Positions 36,631 through 49,617 of a DNA stretch of 64,000 nucleotides are shown here, one piece after another (positions within the stretch are counted from its first letter, which is position 1; the number at the start of each line of letters is the position of its first letter). The notes beneath the pieces were generated by a model, which was not told where the DNA came from, made no database searches, and was given only the letters and a program-made list of their open reading frames with translations. This DNA is from Psilocybe azurescens. Its lineage: Eukaryota > Basidiomycota > Agaricomycetes > Agaricales > Agrocybaceae. The stretch is taken from the NCBI GenBank assembly GCA_023853785.1, contig JAJIRX010000221.1, positions 62,001 through 126,000 of the forward strand, given 5' to 3'. A program made the position numbers and the translations under genes.

Positions 36631-37345
36631 TATGGCTACGTAGAAGTTGAGGTACGGGCGTTGAAAGCGCTGCCTCATTTATAACAGACGTTGTGTGTAT
36701 TTACCAGCCACGAGCCTGTCCAGAAGATTTCAGATAACGCCGAAAGGTAACGGACGCAACAAGATCTAACCAGATCTGACGGTATAGTACATCGAAGAGT
36801 TCGGGCCCTGGAAGAGCATACCAACTGAGTGGTTCGTTCCTTTCCGGTTACGGGGCAGAAAAACAGAGCAAAGTGAGCTGTTGGAGACCAAACAAAAGAC
36901 ATGTTACTCTACCTTGTGATGAGAAGGACAGACATTTTTTTAGCGAGTCTGGATGTTCAGAAATATCAAATGCATAAAACTACTGTCACAAACAAGATCT
37001 AAAGGTAAAATATGTTCATCGCAGGGAGAATCGTCGTCCGGCGTCTTACGGTCACTAGTAGAATTAGCCGGGGGCGGTATTCTTCCTTAATTATTCTTCA
37101 TAGGTATTATGAATACCGGGAAAACCGAAGCTGATGCTGAAGGTTGCGCAGAGTCACAGACGTTCAAGATAAGCTGAGGAAGCAAAGCCACACTTGCGTA
37201 AGAACCTGTGGTATGAAGCTTTCTAGTTCGGATTTGGCAAATGAAACCACGCGTAGGGGATATCGGGCAAGTCACAGGGTCTGAGAAAAAAAAATCCAGC
37301 AATCTACGAACCAGAATTCGTGCTATCGTTACGAGTACAGTGATT
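36631..37345. other. Intergenic gap
   Basis: Upstream region of ligase 2 and 3' flank of the helical gene. Short frames only. Confidence 0.4.
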
Positions 37346-40300
37346 TCATATACGCGATAGAATGGGCGTGTCCGATTGAGTCTCTTCTTCCCCAGTATCC
37401 TTCACCTGACTCTCTTTCCCATCCCCCTTCTGGCCTTTGAACCAAGACAGGAACGTTTCTTGTCTGCCATCCGCAACAAGAATTGGCCGGTACTCATACC
37501 ACCATCGCATCGCAGCTTCTTTCTCGCGGTCTCCCGTTTTCTCAAGTAGTTCATTGAAAAGCGCAGCTAACAGCTCGGCCTTTCTCCCCTTTTCGCCCGA
37601 CGCAACAGCTCCACTGTCATCTTGCGGGTATTCCGTGATTAATAGGCGAACTTGGTTAAGAGCTCGCAACATAAGTGGCAGAGGAAGTGACGAGATGGTC
37701 GAAATTAACACCAAGTGCAATCGGTACAGTCGATCGGTATTTTGGGCATCATCCATTCGTGCTTTTCCCTTTCCTTTCGAGTCTTGTGCAACAGGTGACA
37801 ACTCGTGAATAGTATCCAGTAATAACTGGACACAGTACCAGGCGAGGGTATACGAGTCGTCTGGACGGTCATTTGACGCGAAAGCGCTTACACTAGCGCT
37901 CCGCACAAGGGCCGAATATGCCAGCCGCAGTTGCGGTGTGCTGAGCCTCCCATCCACGGAATTCTAAAGACAAAGGAAAGGACTGATCAGACTTCTGCGG
38001 TAGAAGAAAAATAAGGTAAAACCATGAATATAGGCCCGGTTGGGTCGGCAGGAAGTGGTTCATGAACCTCTGTAATATGCCAGAGGCACAGTACCAACCA
38101 GTATCAGATAAATGTAGGTTCCAGACATGAGGCAGCACCCAGGCGAAGACAGAAGCGAAGGGCTCACAAAAACAGAAATGCCACTCACGTCAATCAGGCA
38201 CGAAGCATAGAATGGGACCATACGTTTCACAAAGGTTGCCGACAGAGCGGATTCCTGGTTTGTAATGGTAGACAATTCTCCCTCGGGGCCGACATTCCTG
38301 TTCTCGTTATCAGAGCTAAGCACATTTGACAGCATCCTTGTAGCGAAAGATTGATCGAACAGGGACTTCTGTTTGCATAGAGCACTGCCCGAATCCTTCG
38401 ATGACGCCTGCGAAGACTCGGAGTTCTGATTCCCGGGAAGATATTGTTGCTGGCGTTGGGCATGCGATGCAAATATGGCAAGAACAACCGAGTGAGCAGA
38501 CTCATACGTTTCCCGATGGGATGAATCAAAAGATGCCTATTCAAGGATCGTTAGCAAAGGTCTATAAAACCATCAAAGTAAAGAAAAAGAAATTGATATC
38601 CTTCGCTCGCCGCATATTCGGAAAGAAAGCTCCCGATGGAAACGATTCGACAGAGCTTTGACTAATTGTCCAGCAAATGACTAATGTATACTCTTTTAGA
38701 ACCAAAGAAATGAAAGCTGGCTTGATCAATAATCAGGCTCTGCCCTTGGCTGGCTAGCCGCTCGGCGGCGGCTAGCTTTACCGAAAGCAAAGATATCAAT
38801 CGACTCACGGATAGCACACGCCCCACACCCAGTCTCTGATACATTTATCGCTTAGCACTGGAACCAGTTGTTCGATGCTGGCAAGTACGAACGCCTGCTT
38901 AGCTTGGCGTGGCGATGTTGCCGCTGATGCCACATTACATTAGCCTACATCAACTACAATGAACTAAAGTCAACACCTACCGCTTTCTGCCCTTTGAGAA
39001 TTAAGTGCGAAGCATATTTGTTGGACATATGCTTCAGCTTTGATACCTGAGTCTCCATTTTCTCCATCGCCTTGGGCCAATATATCTAGCCCGAGATAAA
39101 AGGTTTTCTTAAGTTGTTCGAAACCCTGAGTGGTTGTGGTAACGCCCCCGAACTCTGAGATCACAAATGAAAGATGTGATAGGATGTGTAGTGTTTGCAG
39201 TGCTAACGATGCAGGCGTTATCCCAAACGGTTGAGGTGGTAGGTATACGGCCGCCGAAAGCACGGAATCGGTGAGCATAATAGTGGTGAATAGGAGGGTT
39301 TTCAGGGTGATCCATATCGACTTGCTGATAGTCTTCGAATCCGAGGCTAGGGAGGAAGCGCATCAATAACTGATGTGCCACAGTAATTGCGACTACATAC
39401 CGATATCAAGATCCGTAAAGCTTGCTAACGGGCATGCGATCCAATCTCGTTCAACGACCCTGGTGATTTCTCGCAAAGCATCCAATGTTTCAGATATTGT
39501 ATACATTCCATCGAATAAGCGTGAAGACGAGGGCGAATCAATGAGGAGGGCCATTATATTGGCAGTAAGTCTTGACACTGAGGCCATGGATGTTGTTAAT
39601 GGAGATGATGACATCGATTGCAGTGTTTGCGATAGAGGAGATGAGGGCTGAAGTTCAAATGTCCTCAGTTAAGGCCACGTTGCATGATGAATGCACATAC
39701 TGATATGTGAACTTGGTGATTAGAAGAAAGGGTAACTGACGCAGATACAGAAGATAAAAATGTTCCGGCTTTAAAGGCAGATGATATTGTCGAAGTCAAT
39801 AAACGAGTAAGGATGGGCAGTGGAAGAGCTTTGAGTTTATGTTGAGCGACTAGGGGTAAGGATTGCGAAGCAAGAATCAGAACCAACGATAGAATGTCTA
39901 CCGTAAATGTGAGATAATTGACTGAGCAACTAGAGACGAAGAACTTACCTTGGCCTGCGGGTTGAAACTCTTTTTCCCATTCCTCAATTCCGGTCGAAGA
40001 TGGAGAGGAACTGAAACCATGAGCATACGTATCCATTACTTCAGCAAGAGAAACCACCGTTTCATCTTCTACTCCTGACCTCGCGCCCCCGACATCTATA
40101 CCCTCTTTCTTTTCGCTCTTCTCGCCCACTCTCAAATCTTCAACTCCGAGAAGAAGCCCGGAACACGAGGCGAGTCTCAACACCGGATGTCCGCCATACA
40201 CGCCTTTCAAGACGTCTGACACCCATTGACTCATTGTGGTTTGTATGCTCCTTCCAAGAAGTGCCCTGACTGTGGAATGTGTCTTCGCAGCGTCAGCCAA

Positions 40301-40546
40301 CGCTCGGTACTTGAGATGGGTGGCATGTCGGAAAGCCGTTGCAAACGACTGTAGTTTGTCATAGGTGAATGGCTGGGATAGATAGAAGGGAGAAGATATG
40401 GCTGTCGCTGCCAAAGCTGTTGGAAGTGGCCAAGTAGTCGCCAAATGGTGTGCTAAAGCTCCTTGGAGTGTCGAGAGGGGTAATTTCGACGACGTGTTGT
40501 GGAGATGTGAAAGTAAGATGGTGTAGCCACGGTCCTGCGAAGTCAT
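37346..40546 (-). CDS. Conserved alpha-helical protein, function not recognised
   Basis: Supported exons: 40546-39949, 39897-39701, 39647-39401, 39346-38981, 38923-38809, 38536-38189 and 37963-37346. The product is a long chain of amphipathic helices (for example LQGALAHHLATTWPLPTAL, GGHPVLRLASCSGLLLGVED, SHRETYESAHSVVLAIFASH), like armadillo/HEAT-type proteins, and ends in TQSDTPILSRI. I do not know the family with confidence; peroxin-8-like proteins have a similar feel, but the peroxisomal C-terminal tripeptide is absent. The join between 38809 and 38536 is unresolved: the phases differ (2 versus 0) and the gap is about 270 nt, so a small exon or an indel may be hidden there. The first intron (39898-39948) is 51 nt and contains no stop, so its retention would keep the frame. 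Confidence 0.65.
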
Positions 40547-42486
40547 TTTGGGTTTATTGTAAGGTTCTCTTTCTCCTTTCGTTTAGCTGGGTATAAAATA
40601 AAAAAGAGGAATGTAGTAGCGAGTGAGAGAACGACAGTTACGGTGTGGGGCCACTGTAGGCGAATCACGGTCGCTTTGATAACCGGAAGTTCACCGGTAC
40701 TTGAGATTACCGACAAGTTGTAGGTCACTGTAGGCGCTGCCCAACTTCGTAGAAACGCTGAAGAATACTTCAAAAATTAGAAGAAAAAAACCAACAGAGT
40801 GACCAGTTTGTGTATAACAAAATCAACTACCACACATTGAAGAGTTGGCCGACCGACTTTTCCGATATCTCATGTCTTGCGACAGAAACGGGTACTATTA
40901 TTTGGGTACCATATGTTTAAAATTTATGGCATAGAATCACCACAGTTTGACCAAGGATTCAGAGACTCGATTTTTCCACAGTCTCTATCTTTTCCTATCG
41001 ATGACCCATTTGTAGTGACTGTAGGTACATTTGTACACCAAGCACATGATGTGTAGAGTAACGATGCATGATCGACTCTGGTGCGATTTATCGTAATCAG
41101 AAGGCCAGACTGAGGTGAATGATTATCACTGACGAAAAACGGTTCTACGACACACTTCTTGTCTTGACTGATGCTTCGAACAAAAGGTCTGATGTTTGTT
41201 ACTATAATACTGAGTCCTGTCTTGTACAACGAGCCACTCGGTTCATGACCAACTTGTGATTTGACGAGACGATTCGTTAGCCGAAGCGCCAGATATAATT
41301 GGTCAAAAATCTGCATGGGAATGACTTCTTGTTAATAGCAGTGAAAGGACTTCCATTCAAGTTAATACACATAGGACATGTGTATTCCAAGTGCAGCTAT
41401 GAGATCGAGCGTAAGCGAGAGAATTGATTAGGAAGTATGTAACATGCCCTTCATCCTTCTCTGAAGGTGCTTTGTCACAGGTGCCAATAAAATGGTAAAA
41501 GGTTGAGTTATCCTCCGACGGAGACTTTCTGTGAACCGACTGTTCTCATCGCTGTCATAATATGTAAATATACAGACATTTGGCACTGGAATTAGCCGAG
41601 CTTCACAAAGGACAGACTATCTGCCGAGCGCGAGAGCTTTAAGTCTGCCTGCGTCTGTCGTCCGCGGGTGCAAAGACAAAGCTCGCTATTATTCAAATTC
41701 GGAGACCTTGCTCCGGCTGACACCGAACTCGTCTATGATAGGAACGCAGTGAGATTTTAGTGTCCGAGTACCAGTAGGATAAGATCCACTTTTAATAGTC
41801 CGGAGGACGAATCCACGACAAATAACAAAGAGACGAGTCGAGAGACGTCCGACGATACAGAGGTTGCAGCGCTCATTGACTAGTAACCTTATCATCGCTA
41901 TTGGATCTTCGATAAAGTACGCGTTTACGATCACATTACCCACAAATCTTCGGCTTGAAGTGCCCTGCCAAAAGGTGTAAAGTTTAGCAGTCACATAACT
42001 GTACACATAGCTGAGGTATGGCATCTTCAACCATGTCAGAAATTTTGGGTTGATAATAATGTAGCGTATAAAAATCGAGATCTTTACTTGATAAGTTCGA
42101 GTTCAGGTCAACGACGGAGAGGAACGATAACATCCAGAGCAAATCGAGACTCAATCGAGACTCCCGACCAGATCAGATTTTTGATTTGAGTCTCAGTTTA
42201 AAATCGTACTATGCAGTCTGCACGTGCACTTCTTCCGGCATAGAATGAGCGATAAGGGCCAAGAAAGATGAGCAATTAAGGATATCCCTGTTCAATATGC
42301 ATGATAGCAATCTAAAATTCAAGTCAAGAGTTATTGCGCCCCTTGATAGTGCCCGACTTAAACTTCGGACTTGCGCAGAGGCAGCAATTTACAAATACCT
42401 ACAGAAACGCGTCCTCATACACGAGCTTTCTAGGACGGACTTGAACCTCTTAAAGTATTGATTTTATCAAATTTGCATAGTATTTG
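40547..42486. other. Intergenic; no confident gene
   Basis: Two minus-strand frames with ATG (starts near 41316 and 42024; 130 and 111 codons) have no recognisable motif. No repeats of note. Confidence 0.35.
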
Positions 42487-44762
42487 TCAAGTTAAAGTCT
42501 CATCAGTTATTCCATGCCAAAATTCACACCGGGAAACTAATGCATCGTCAACTTGCTCCATCACAATCCTTTGCGGATTAAGAAAAATGCGCACAGATCC
42601 ACCTGCGCCGTTCACGGGCTATAGTGTCAAATAAATACAAAATTAGTCAATTTACATTTTAACAAAATTCGCAAGAAAGTGGAACTAACATGCCACAATG
42701 GACCATCAAATGAGACGGGCTTGCCTGAAGTTACAAACGATGTCCAATACTGCCGCATAGTTTCAAAAGGGCGAGGTCTTCATCGTCTGAGTTGTCAGGG
42801 GGATCAAAGAATGCTTTGAGTTCAGACTCGTGGTTTGATCCTAGATGTGGATTATCATAGCTCAAAAATGACACAATACCAATGATCAGTGCCCAGAAAT
42901 CTAAGACGGCCAAACAAGCTCACTGGTACTGGTACGCATAGTTCCCGAACGCGGGGACGGCAGGAGTAGCCATCAGCGCACTGCAGATATATCTCGTCTC
43001 ACCGTACATTTGCTGACCTTGAAGACTGAAAGAATTATCATAGTCTTCTAAAGGATAGAAGGAGAAAGCGGTGTCCATTGTGTCACGAGTCAAATTGGAG
43101 TATTGACCAAGAAGGAAGTTGAAAACCGTGTCCTCTGTTGCGTCCCGCATCGATGTATTAGCGGCAGGGTCCGTAATGGTGGAAGACCAATGCGAGCCTT
43201 CGTCCGTATTCGAGCCGGCTATAATTGGCACATGAGCAAAGCGTCCAGCGTTGTAGGCTTCAACCGGCCGCTCTGTGATGAGGCTGCCATCGAGGACTGG
43301 GGCAAAAACAAACAGAGTATCCGGACGCGCGTCGAGCAGTTTACTTCCGGCGCGTGCTAGTGTCTGACTGCTGGCTTTCCGAAGACACCCTAACGTATCC
43401 TGATCACGCTTATCGGAGCCTCCGCTTCCGCATCCTCTAAAACAGCTATCAGAGAATCGCATCGTTGTGGGCAATAATTAACGCACGCAAGTTGTGCAAA
43501 CTGCTGATAAATATTTTCATCATAGGAATCGTTGAATAATGGAGTATATGTAAGAGGAGGGCTATGAGCTATTGCGGCGTGGAATAAGCCTTCAGTATCT
43601 CCACCGTTTGCCATAAGCTGATATTTAGGATCAAAAGCGAACCCGTATAGATATAAATATGCTCTTACATGGTATAGTATCGATCCTGCTCCTGCAGACT
43701 GACCCCATATAGTGACCTGGCTGATAATTAAAGCGATCAAGATTCAACACTAGGTCCACTGGGATCGGTGCGAGACGCTGCTTACCTATTGTCTCCTCCA
43801 AATAGACTTATGTATGTTTGCACCCATTTGAGCGCAGTCCTCTATATAGTTGTTGCTGATTAATCTGACCATCGCGACCAAAAGGTAAGATTCATACCTG
43901 GTCCAAAAGTCCTGCGTTTAATGAACCGTTGTTGCCAATTTCAGACCCTCCTGTAATTGCCGGATCAATTTCTGAGGGCATTCACTTTGGTGATATTTCG
44001 AACCTAGAAATCCAAATTGTCCAAGGCGATATTCGAAAGAAGCAAACACAAATGGCTGAGAACTTGAACCCATGATAAAATCGGGCGGAAAGCTATGTGT
44101 ATTGCCAGATTGGAAACCTCCACCTGAAAATCTAACATTAGATAGACGTTCGATACAAAGAAAACAAACTCTGTACCGTGGAACCACACCAAGACAGGAA
44201 GATCATCTCCGACATGGGTATTATTAGGCATATAGACCTTCGAGATATTTGCTAAGTTACAATGTTTGCTGTACCTAAGTCAAGTGAGAGACCGACATTT
44301 CCGAAAAGGCAATCCTCAGATGTTTCCAGAGGCCACAGTTGTTTGGGTTGTTCGTATACATGCAGCTGCAAACTGTAAAGGTAGCTGAGGGTACTATCTC
44401 ATAAAATATCAACACAACTAGGAGCATACCTTAGTTGCATCGACGGTACCCTTATGGCTAGATGGAGGGAAAACAGGTGCCCTCCATCGTAAGTCTTTCA
44501 CAGGAGCGTCTGCAAACGGTATGCCAAGGAACGAAGTGATTCCAGTGGTCTTGTTCTGTAGGCCTTTAAAGGTTCCATCTACGACAGCGCTTGTTGGTCA
44601 GTCTCGATGGTGTAATAAGCAGCACAGCAACATACAGTCTAACGTCACTGTGGGGCTAATAAGATCACCGGCATTACTTCTCGCTGCAGGCTTGCATAGC
44701 ACTAGACGTCCATGAAAGAAGAGAAGAAGCCAAGATAGTATATAGAAAATCCCGTAAGCCAT
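42487..44762 (-). CDS. Secreted type-B carboxylesterase/lipase 2, two one-base frame breaks
   Basis: Paralogue of the esterase at 25.0-27.3 kb with the same exon plan. The mapped exons are 44762-44636, 44578-44430, 44372-44297, 44237-44177, 44123-44004, 43950-43898, 43841-43786, 43720-43669, 43617-43487, 43436-42924, an exon to about 42692, and 42618-42487. The second, fourth, fifth, sixth and seventh exons are the same size as in copy 1 (149, 61, 120, 53 and 56 nt). Signal peptide at the start (FYILSWLLLFFHGRLVLC). Marks: HGGGF, elbow GQSAGAGS (Gln instead of the usual Glu before Ser), SNTDEGSHW and NPHLGSNHESELK. Frame breaks lie at an A-run (plus-strand T 44323-44325), which appears one base too long, and a T-run (plus-strand A 42765-42768), one base too short. 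Substrate unknown. Confidence 0.85.
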
Positions 44763-46176
44763 ATATCATCTGTGAACAGCCCCAAGAATGAAGAGTCAAG
44801 AGCCAACACAGATTATGGCGGGCGGTTTAGGGGAGGAGTGGAGGAGGGTGGAGTTAGCGGGTCTATGTGAACCAAGAATATTGAGCGACCTACCACCACA
44901 GACAATCCACCGATTCTCATGGTACGAGTTTGAAAATAGCTTCATGCAAAGAAGGCTGGCCCTTGTTCGCTACAGCAGTTTGTAGTCATGCTTGAACAAG
45001 ATCTACTTCTCAGAAGATTCAGCCTTTTCAAGCCTCCAGGTCACAAGGTAAGGCTGCTTCTGAGCTCTAACCTCCAAAGCCGTGGCCATTTATGTCGTAA
45101 GGAAGCTCAATAGGAGCTGGGCCTTGAACAGTATCCGGAACCTACATCTGGAATGACGTTACTCGCAGTATGGAGGATAGACGTGACTTTTCCGAATAAG
45201 ATAGGTGTAGGTATAACGACTCTCGAGTAGAAGCCTATGTTAGCAGTTAAGCTTAAAGTAGACGTTCAACGAAGTTGTCACTAGAATTCGTGAGAACAAC
45301 TCACTTTTCTACTCACATGCTCACCGGATTTGAAAGACAACAATATTAAACGGTCCCGACAACCAACCGACACCCGATGGTGCAATAGACAGAAATCTTC
45401 CAGAGGACATGACAGCTTAAGTAAAGAAGAAATCCGACACTGATAAAACACGCTCTTCATCCTCAAACATAATAAATGAACTCAGAAAAACGGTCTAAAG
45501 AAGTAGATAGAATAATCTATTTATAGTAAATGCGTTTATTTTTACATACTTAGTATATGAAAGAGATCCCATCATTTCGTGTGTACAGGTCTGTTCTGTT
45601 CCTCTTGAGCAACACAACACATCGATTTTGGGGCTCGTTTTGCGGTGCTTGGGCCCTCTCCAAAATAACCAAGATTACCTCTACATCCCATCGAAATAAG
45701 CTAAGAAGCCGTCGTAGCAAAGCGAGACGCAGCTTGTTTAGTTCTAAAAATACTTCTTGTCTGGTCCTGATGCTGGATACATTCAGCGGTACAATAAGGA
45801 AGGGGATTCGATTTGGCAGAGTGGTATTGATCTATGTGATAGGATTCCCAGCCGAATAAAGTTCATATTACCCATTTGTCTTTCAGCCACTTTAACGGTG
45901 CCAGGGCCAGGAATCAATAGCCTCGCACGCTAACGATCCGATTTTAGTCCTAGTTGCAAGCGTATTCTCCGCATTGACCGAGTGAAAGATTATCCAAAAT
46001 AGTACAGCTTTCTTTACAATCTCACTGGGATTGTGCCAATAACCGCAGCGGCAATAACTAATGTAGGTAATGAACCCGTGCGATGAGGAATACCCGTGTG
46101 ACTGCAGAGTCCCGAGCAGTCTTTCGATCTCGAAGACATACTATTCACTAAGTCACCATCTACTCACCAACGGAAA
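44763..46176. other. Intergenic; nothing recognisable
   Basis: Only short frames, including one of 100 codons at 45557-45859 (+) that is basic and without motif. The left part is the likely promoter of esterase 2, the right part the 3' flank of ligase 3. Confidence 0.35.
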
Positions 46177-48652
46177 TTAGAGCCTTGTCTTGAGCTTCCT
46201 GAGCTCTTTGGCTTGATCACGTAGAACGCGTCGAAGCAATTTCCCACTTGGCGTAGTCGGAATGGTAGAGACAAATTCCACGCCTCCTGCCAAATGCTTA
46301 TAATGCACTTTGTTTTTGGCAACATGCTGGAGGGACGAGTAAATTAGATGGGCATATTCTTCTTGGAGCTTCAGTTCTGTGTCTGGACGCTGACCTTCAT
46401 AATAGATGCCTTGATTTCTTCCGCAGAAGCCTTTTGCTGGCTCTCTTTGCAGCATCTGCTGTCAAAGAGACAAAAGCAAGCGGGATCTCGCCACCTTTGT
46501 GGCTTTCATGATGAGTTCGGAGAATAATGTGTATTGCACAAGACCTACTGTACTCATCCGGGACGCCTACGACGCATGTATTTGAAACATCAGGATGATC
46601 CAAAATGCATCCTTCGACCTCTGCAGGTGCAACTTGGAATCCTTTAACCTGCACATAACATTTGAGTATCACAGAAAGGTAACGAATAGATTGGAAGTTG
46701 TACTTTCATGAATTCCTACATAATTTTAGCGCCGTAAGGATCGATTCTGTCCCAAGGAAATTTATGCTAACCTTTAATCGGTCGAGCACTATCATCTCGC
46801 CATCTTCTCCAAGTTTTACTAAATCCCCTGTCTTCACCCACCTACAACAATCGATTCTGAATCAACTTGCTCATATGATATCCCGGTGACAGCATACCCA
46901 TCAACAAACGTTTCCTTTGTTCTAAGGAGCATAAGTCATGTTTTAATGTAGTAAAGCTGAAGTTAGAATGCGTGAAGAAAGACATAGAAAGACGGTACAC
47001 TCACGCTTCGGCGTTGTTTGGGTAGCCTAGGGCAACAGAAGGTGTTCGAATGACCAGTTCTCCTGCTTCATCATAGCCAGCTAGCGTCCCATCAGACTTG
47101 ACAACTCGGACGACAATCCCAGGAAGGAGCTGGCCACTGCCTAAGCTCTAATCAGCCTCATTATTCATAAAGAATGGTCAGGTTCTAGGAGGAGCATACT
47201 TCCTGCTATTCCTCTCTTCTGTGTGATTGGCCACATTGTGGTGGCAGTGGCAGTCTCCGTTGTCCCTTTTTCTACAAGTCGGGATCTATTCTGGAGCTGA
47301 GAGATGCTAAAGCTCACATACCATGTGCTTGACCGATATGTGCATCGGGAAACATATCAAAGAGCTGCTGATTCAGCTCGTGAGAGAGAGGAGCGGCCCC
47401 GCACATTATCATTCGAATATATGCTTGCGGAGGTTATGGTTCTTGACGGCTGGATGCTAGAGACATGCGAAATTAACCTCCCTCTCAGCGGAAGTAAAGC
47501 GTAGTGTAACACCAACCTTGCATAATAGAACCACTTGAGGAGGTACGAGCCTAAAACAGACTTCAATAAACTTTTATACCAAATGTTAATGGATCCACAT
47601 AAGGTGACTTATTCGGTGGCGTTCGATGCTTTTGAGGAATTCAACAAAGTTGAATTTCGGAATCACGACCAAGGACACCTAGTAGATTTCAATGATTTTG
47701 AGTGCCATTCACCTGATGTATTAAGGATAATGAACTTACCCCACAGAATAGTAGGTAGTGAAGCTATAATCGTTCAGCTCTAATCACACGTCCAGTTAAG
47801 CCTGGAAGGCAAGTAACTTACATTCATGATAAGGCCATACATATCTATCAATAAACAGTCGTCAATGAACACTTCATTTACAAAGCTAGGACATCTCAAA
47901 TAAATTAAAGCCCACTTACGATAGAATGGAAGCACTGGAGATAGATATTCAGTCGGTGGACTCGCAGAATATACAAACGTGACAAACTTGCACTTGCAAT
48001 ATCTCCAGGTCGATATCGTTGATCTTTCCAGTCACAGTAGTCTTGGTTAACCTTGTTGTGAGCGGCCATTTGAATGATATTTGCGACCAGAGAATAATGC
48101 GGAATTGCCACAGCCTGACACGCGATAAGTCAGAGAAAGACTTTTCCGGTAGTCGTTGAACTTCGACCTTTGGACGACCCGTTGTACCGGATGAAAAAGC
48201 CAAAAAAGCCAACTTGGTCTTGCCTCTCCAGGAGCGAGAACACGTTCGATATAGCTGGTCCTGTCTGTAAGCCCAAGCTCAATGAGACTATTGATTGTCT
48301 CATGGCGGTGTATCTCTTTAGAGCCATCATCTGGGTTAAACAGGACTATACTATCTGAAGACAGGCCTGCTTCCCTCGCAACTTCAAGAGAAACTGTTAA
48401 AGAGTCAGGGTGTACAAGCATGAGGGAAGCTTTGGTCATTTGAAGTAGGTCAGCAATGAATAGAACTACATGGAGTCTCTAGCATACCTCTCCTTCCACA
48501 AATATCTTTCCCGTCTTATCATGAATGAGCCAGGGAGCCCCATTCCGCCTATCCGGTCGCGATTCATGCATTGTGTCAAACATAAACTGAGGAACCGTGA
48601 CATCGTCAGGGACAGAGGGTAGGGCAATTCCTTGAAGTGGGTGTCGCTCCAT
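46177..48652 (-). CDS. AMP-binding CoA ligase 3, internally deleted and frame-broken copy of ligase 1 type
   Basis: Start ATG at 48652 (GIALPSVPDDVTVPQFMFD) and end at 46177 ([20 protein letters not shown]). It is the closest relative of ligase 1 in this window. After the first exon (ending near 48488) the sequence jumps directly to LLQMTKASLMLVHPDSL (about 48440). The stretch that in ligase 1 encodes the substrate-entry helices ([13 protein letters not shown] and flanks, roughly 75 residues and 450 bp with introns) is absent. In addition, the P-loop region (SSGTTGRPK, about 48.19 kb) is one base out of frame with the preceding LAPGEG part, at a G pair 48223-48224 where three G would fit. The lysine motif [10 protein letters not shown] is present. 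It also lacks the AKL ending. It is probably non-functional because of the deletion, whatever the frame break means. Confidence 0.75.
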
Positions 48653-49617
48653 AGTAGGAAGATGGAAGGAGAGTCCGCCAATGGCCTACAATACAAGTTA
48701 TATATCAAACAACATCCGCTACCCGAACGATGCCATACCCGCTATCCCCTTCCTGCCATATATCATGGGCTCGTGCTCGCTACAATGTTAAACCATCCAT
48801 CGGTGGAGTTGCGCTATGTCGTCGGCTACATTAGGCAAGCATCCGATGGCCCGTCTCCATGGCTCACCGAAGTACTTCGATGACTAATTGTGTGGAAGTA
48901 ATTTACACTCAAACTCATAATGGTTGATGCTCGCTAAGCATGAGGTTAGTGGAACCCAGAGAGATTAGAAGATCAGAAATGTCGAGCCATTAGAACGATA
49001 TGAGCTCAGAGGAGTCATCTTCAGAGGTAAGTTTATTATTTGCACGACGCGAATCAAAGCAGAGCACAACGCGACGCGTTGATGATGCTTATTTGGTACA
49101 AATATTCCCTCAAAGTTTGCCCTCACCACGTCGCAACATTGACATGGAACTTTCTTGACATCCTCCGAAAGTCAGCGCGTGTAGAATTCTTTAATCTTGA
49201 AGGTCGATGTTCCGCTAGTACGGCGAAGGCTTCACAACGCTAGTCAGAGAGCAGCAAGGAGAATGTTGCGTCATAGCCAAACCATTTTTGCACGATGTGT
49301 CGCACCAACTCAACCTTAACTTAAGTCCCTAAGCCATCGCACCTGCACTTGCTGCTTCCAAGAATCCCAAGGACAAAGACGAAGCACGAGATTTGATCAA
49401 TGAGAGACTTTATTGACATGTCTTTGTTACAGGTGCTTGCCTGTTCACCATGGATTACCTGTTCATCGTGGATTGCCTGCTGAAGTTTCTCATAGTGAAC
49501 CTCTGCCACTGATCGTACGATGGATCTTTCCAATACATCTGTCAGGTATTGCAATGTACGTTCATTAGCCATTCAATACATCGAGCACGTCTAAAACCTC
49601 AATTTATTCAGAATTGT
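48653..49617. other. Intergenic with one doubtful small frame
   Basis: A minus-strand frame from the ATG at 49572 (MANERTLQYLTDVLERSIV) encodes a helical, charged peptide with a possible GTAATC donor after about 38 codons. It lies only 46 bases beyond the DUF427 stop. It could be a tiny gene or part of the 3' region. Nothing else is seen. Confidence 0.3.

Noticed and set aside
41316..42024. Two minus-strand frames of 111-130 codons
   Set aside because: No motifs and no joining introns in phase.
49321..49572. Small helical frame after the DUF427 gene
   Set aside because: ATG start and possible donor, but no second exon or homology could be supported.
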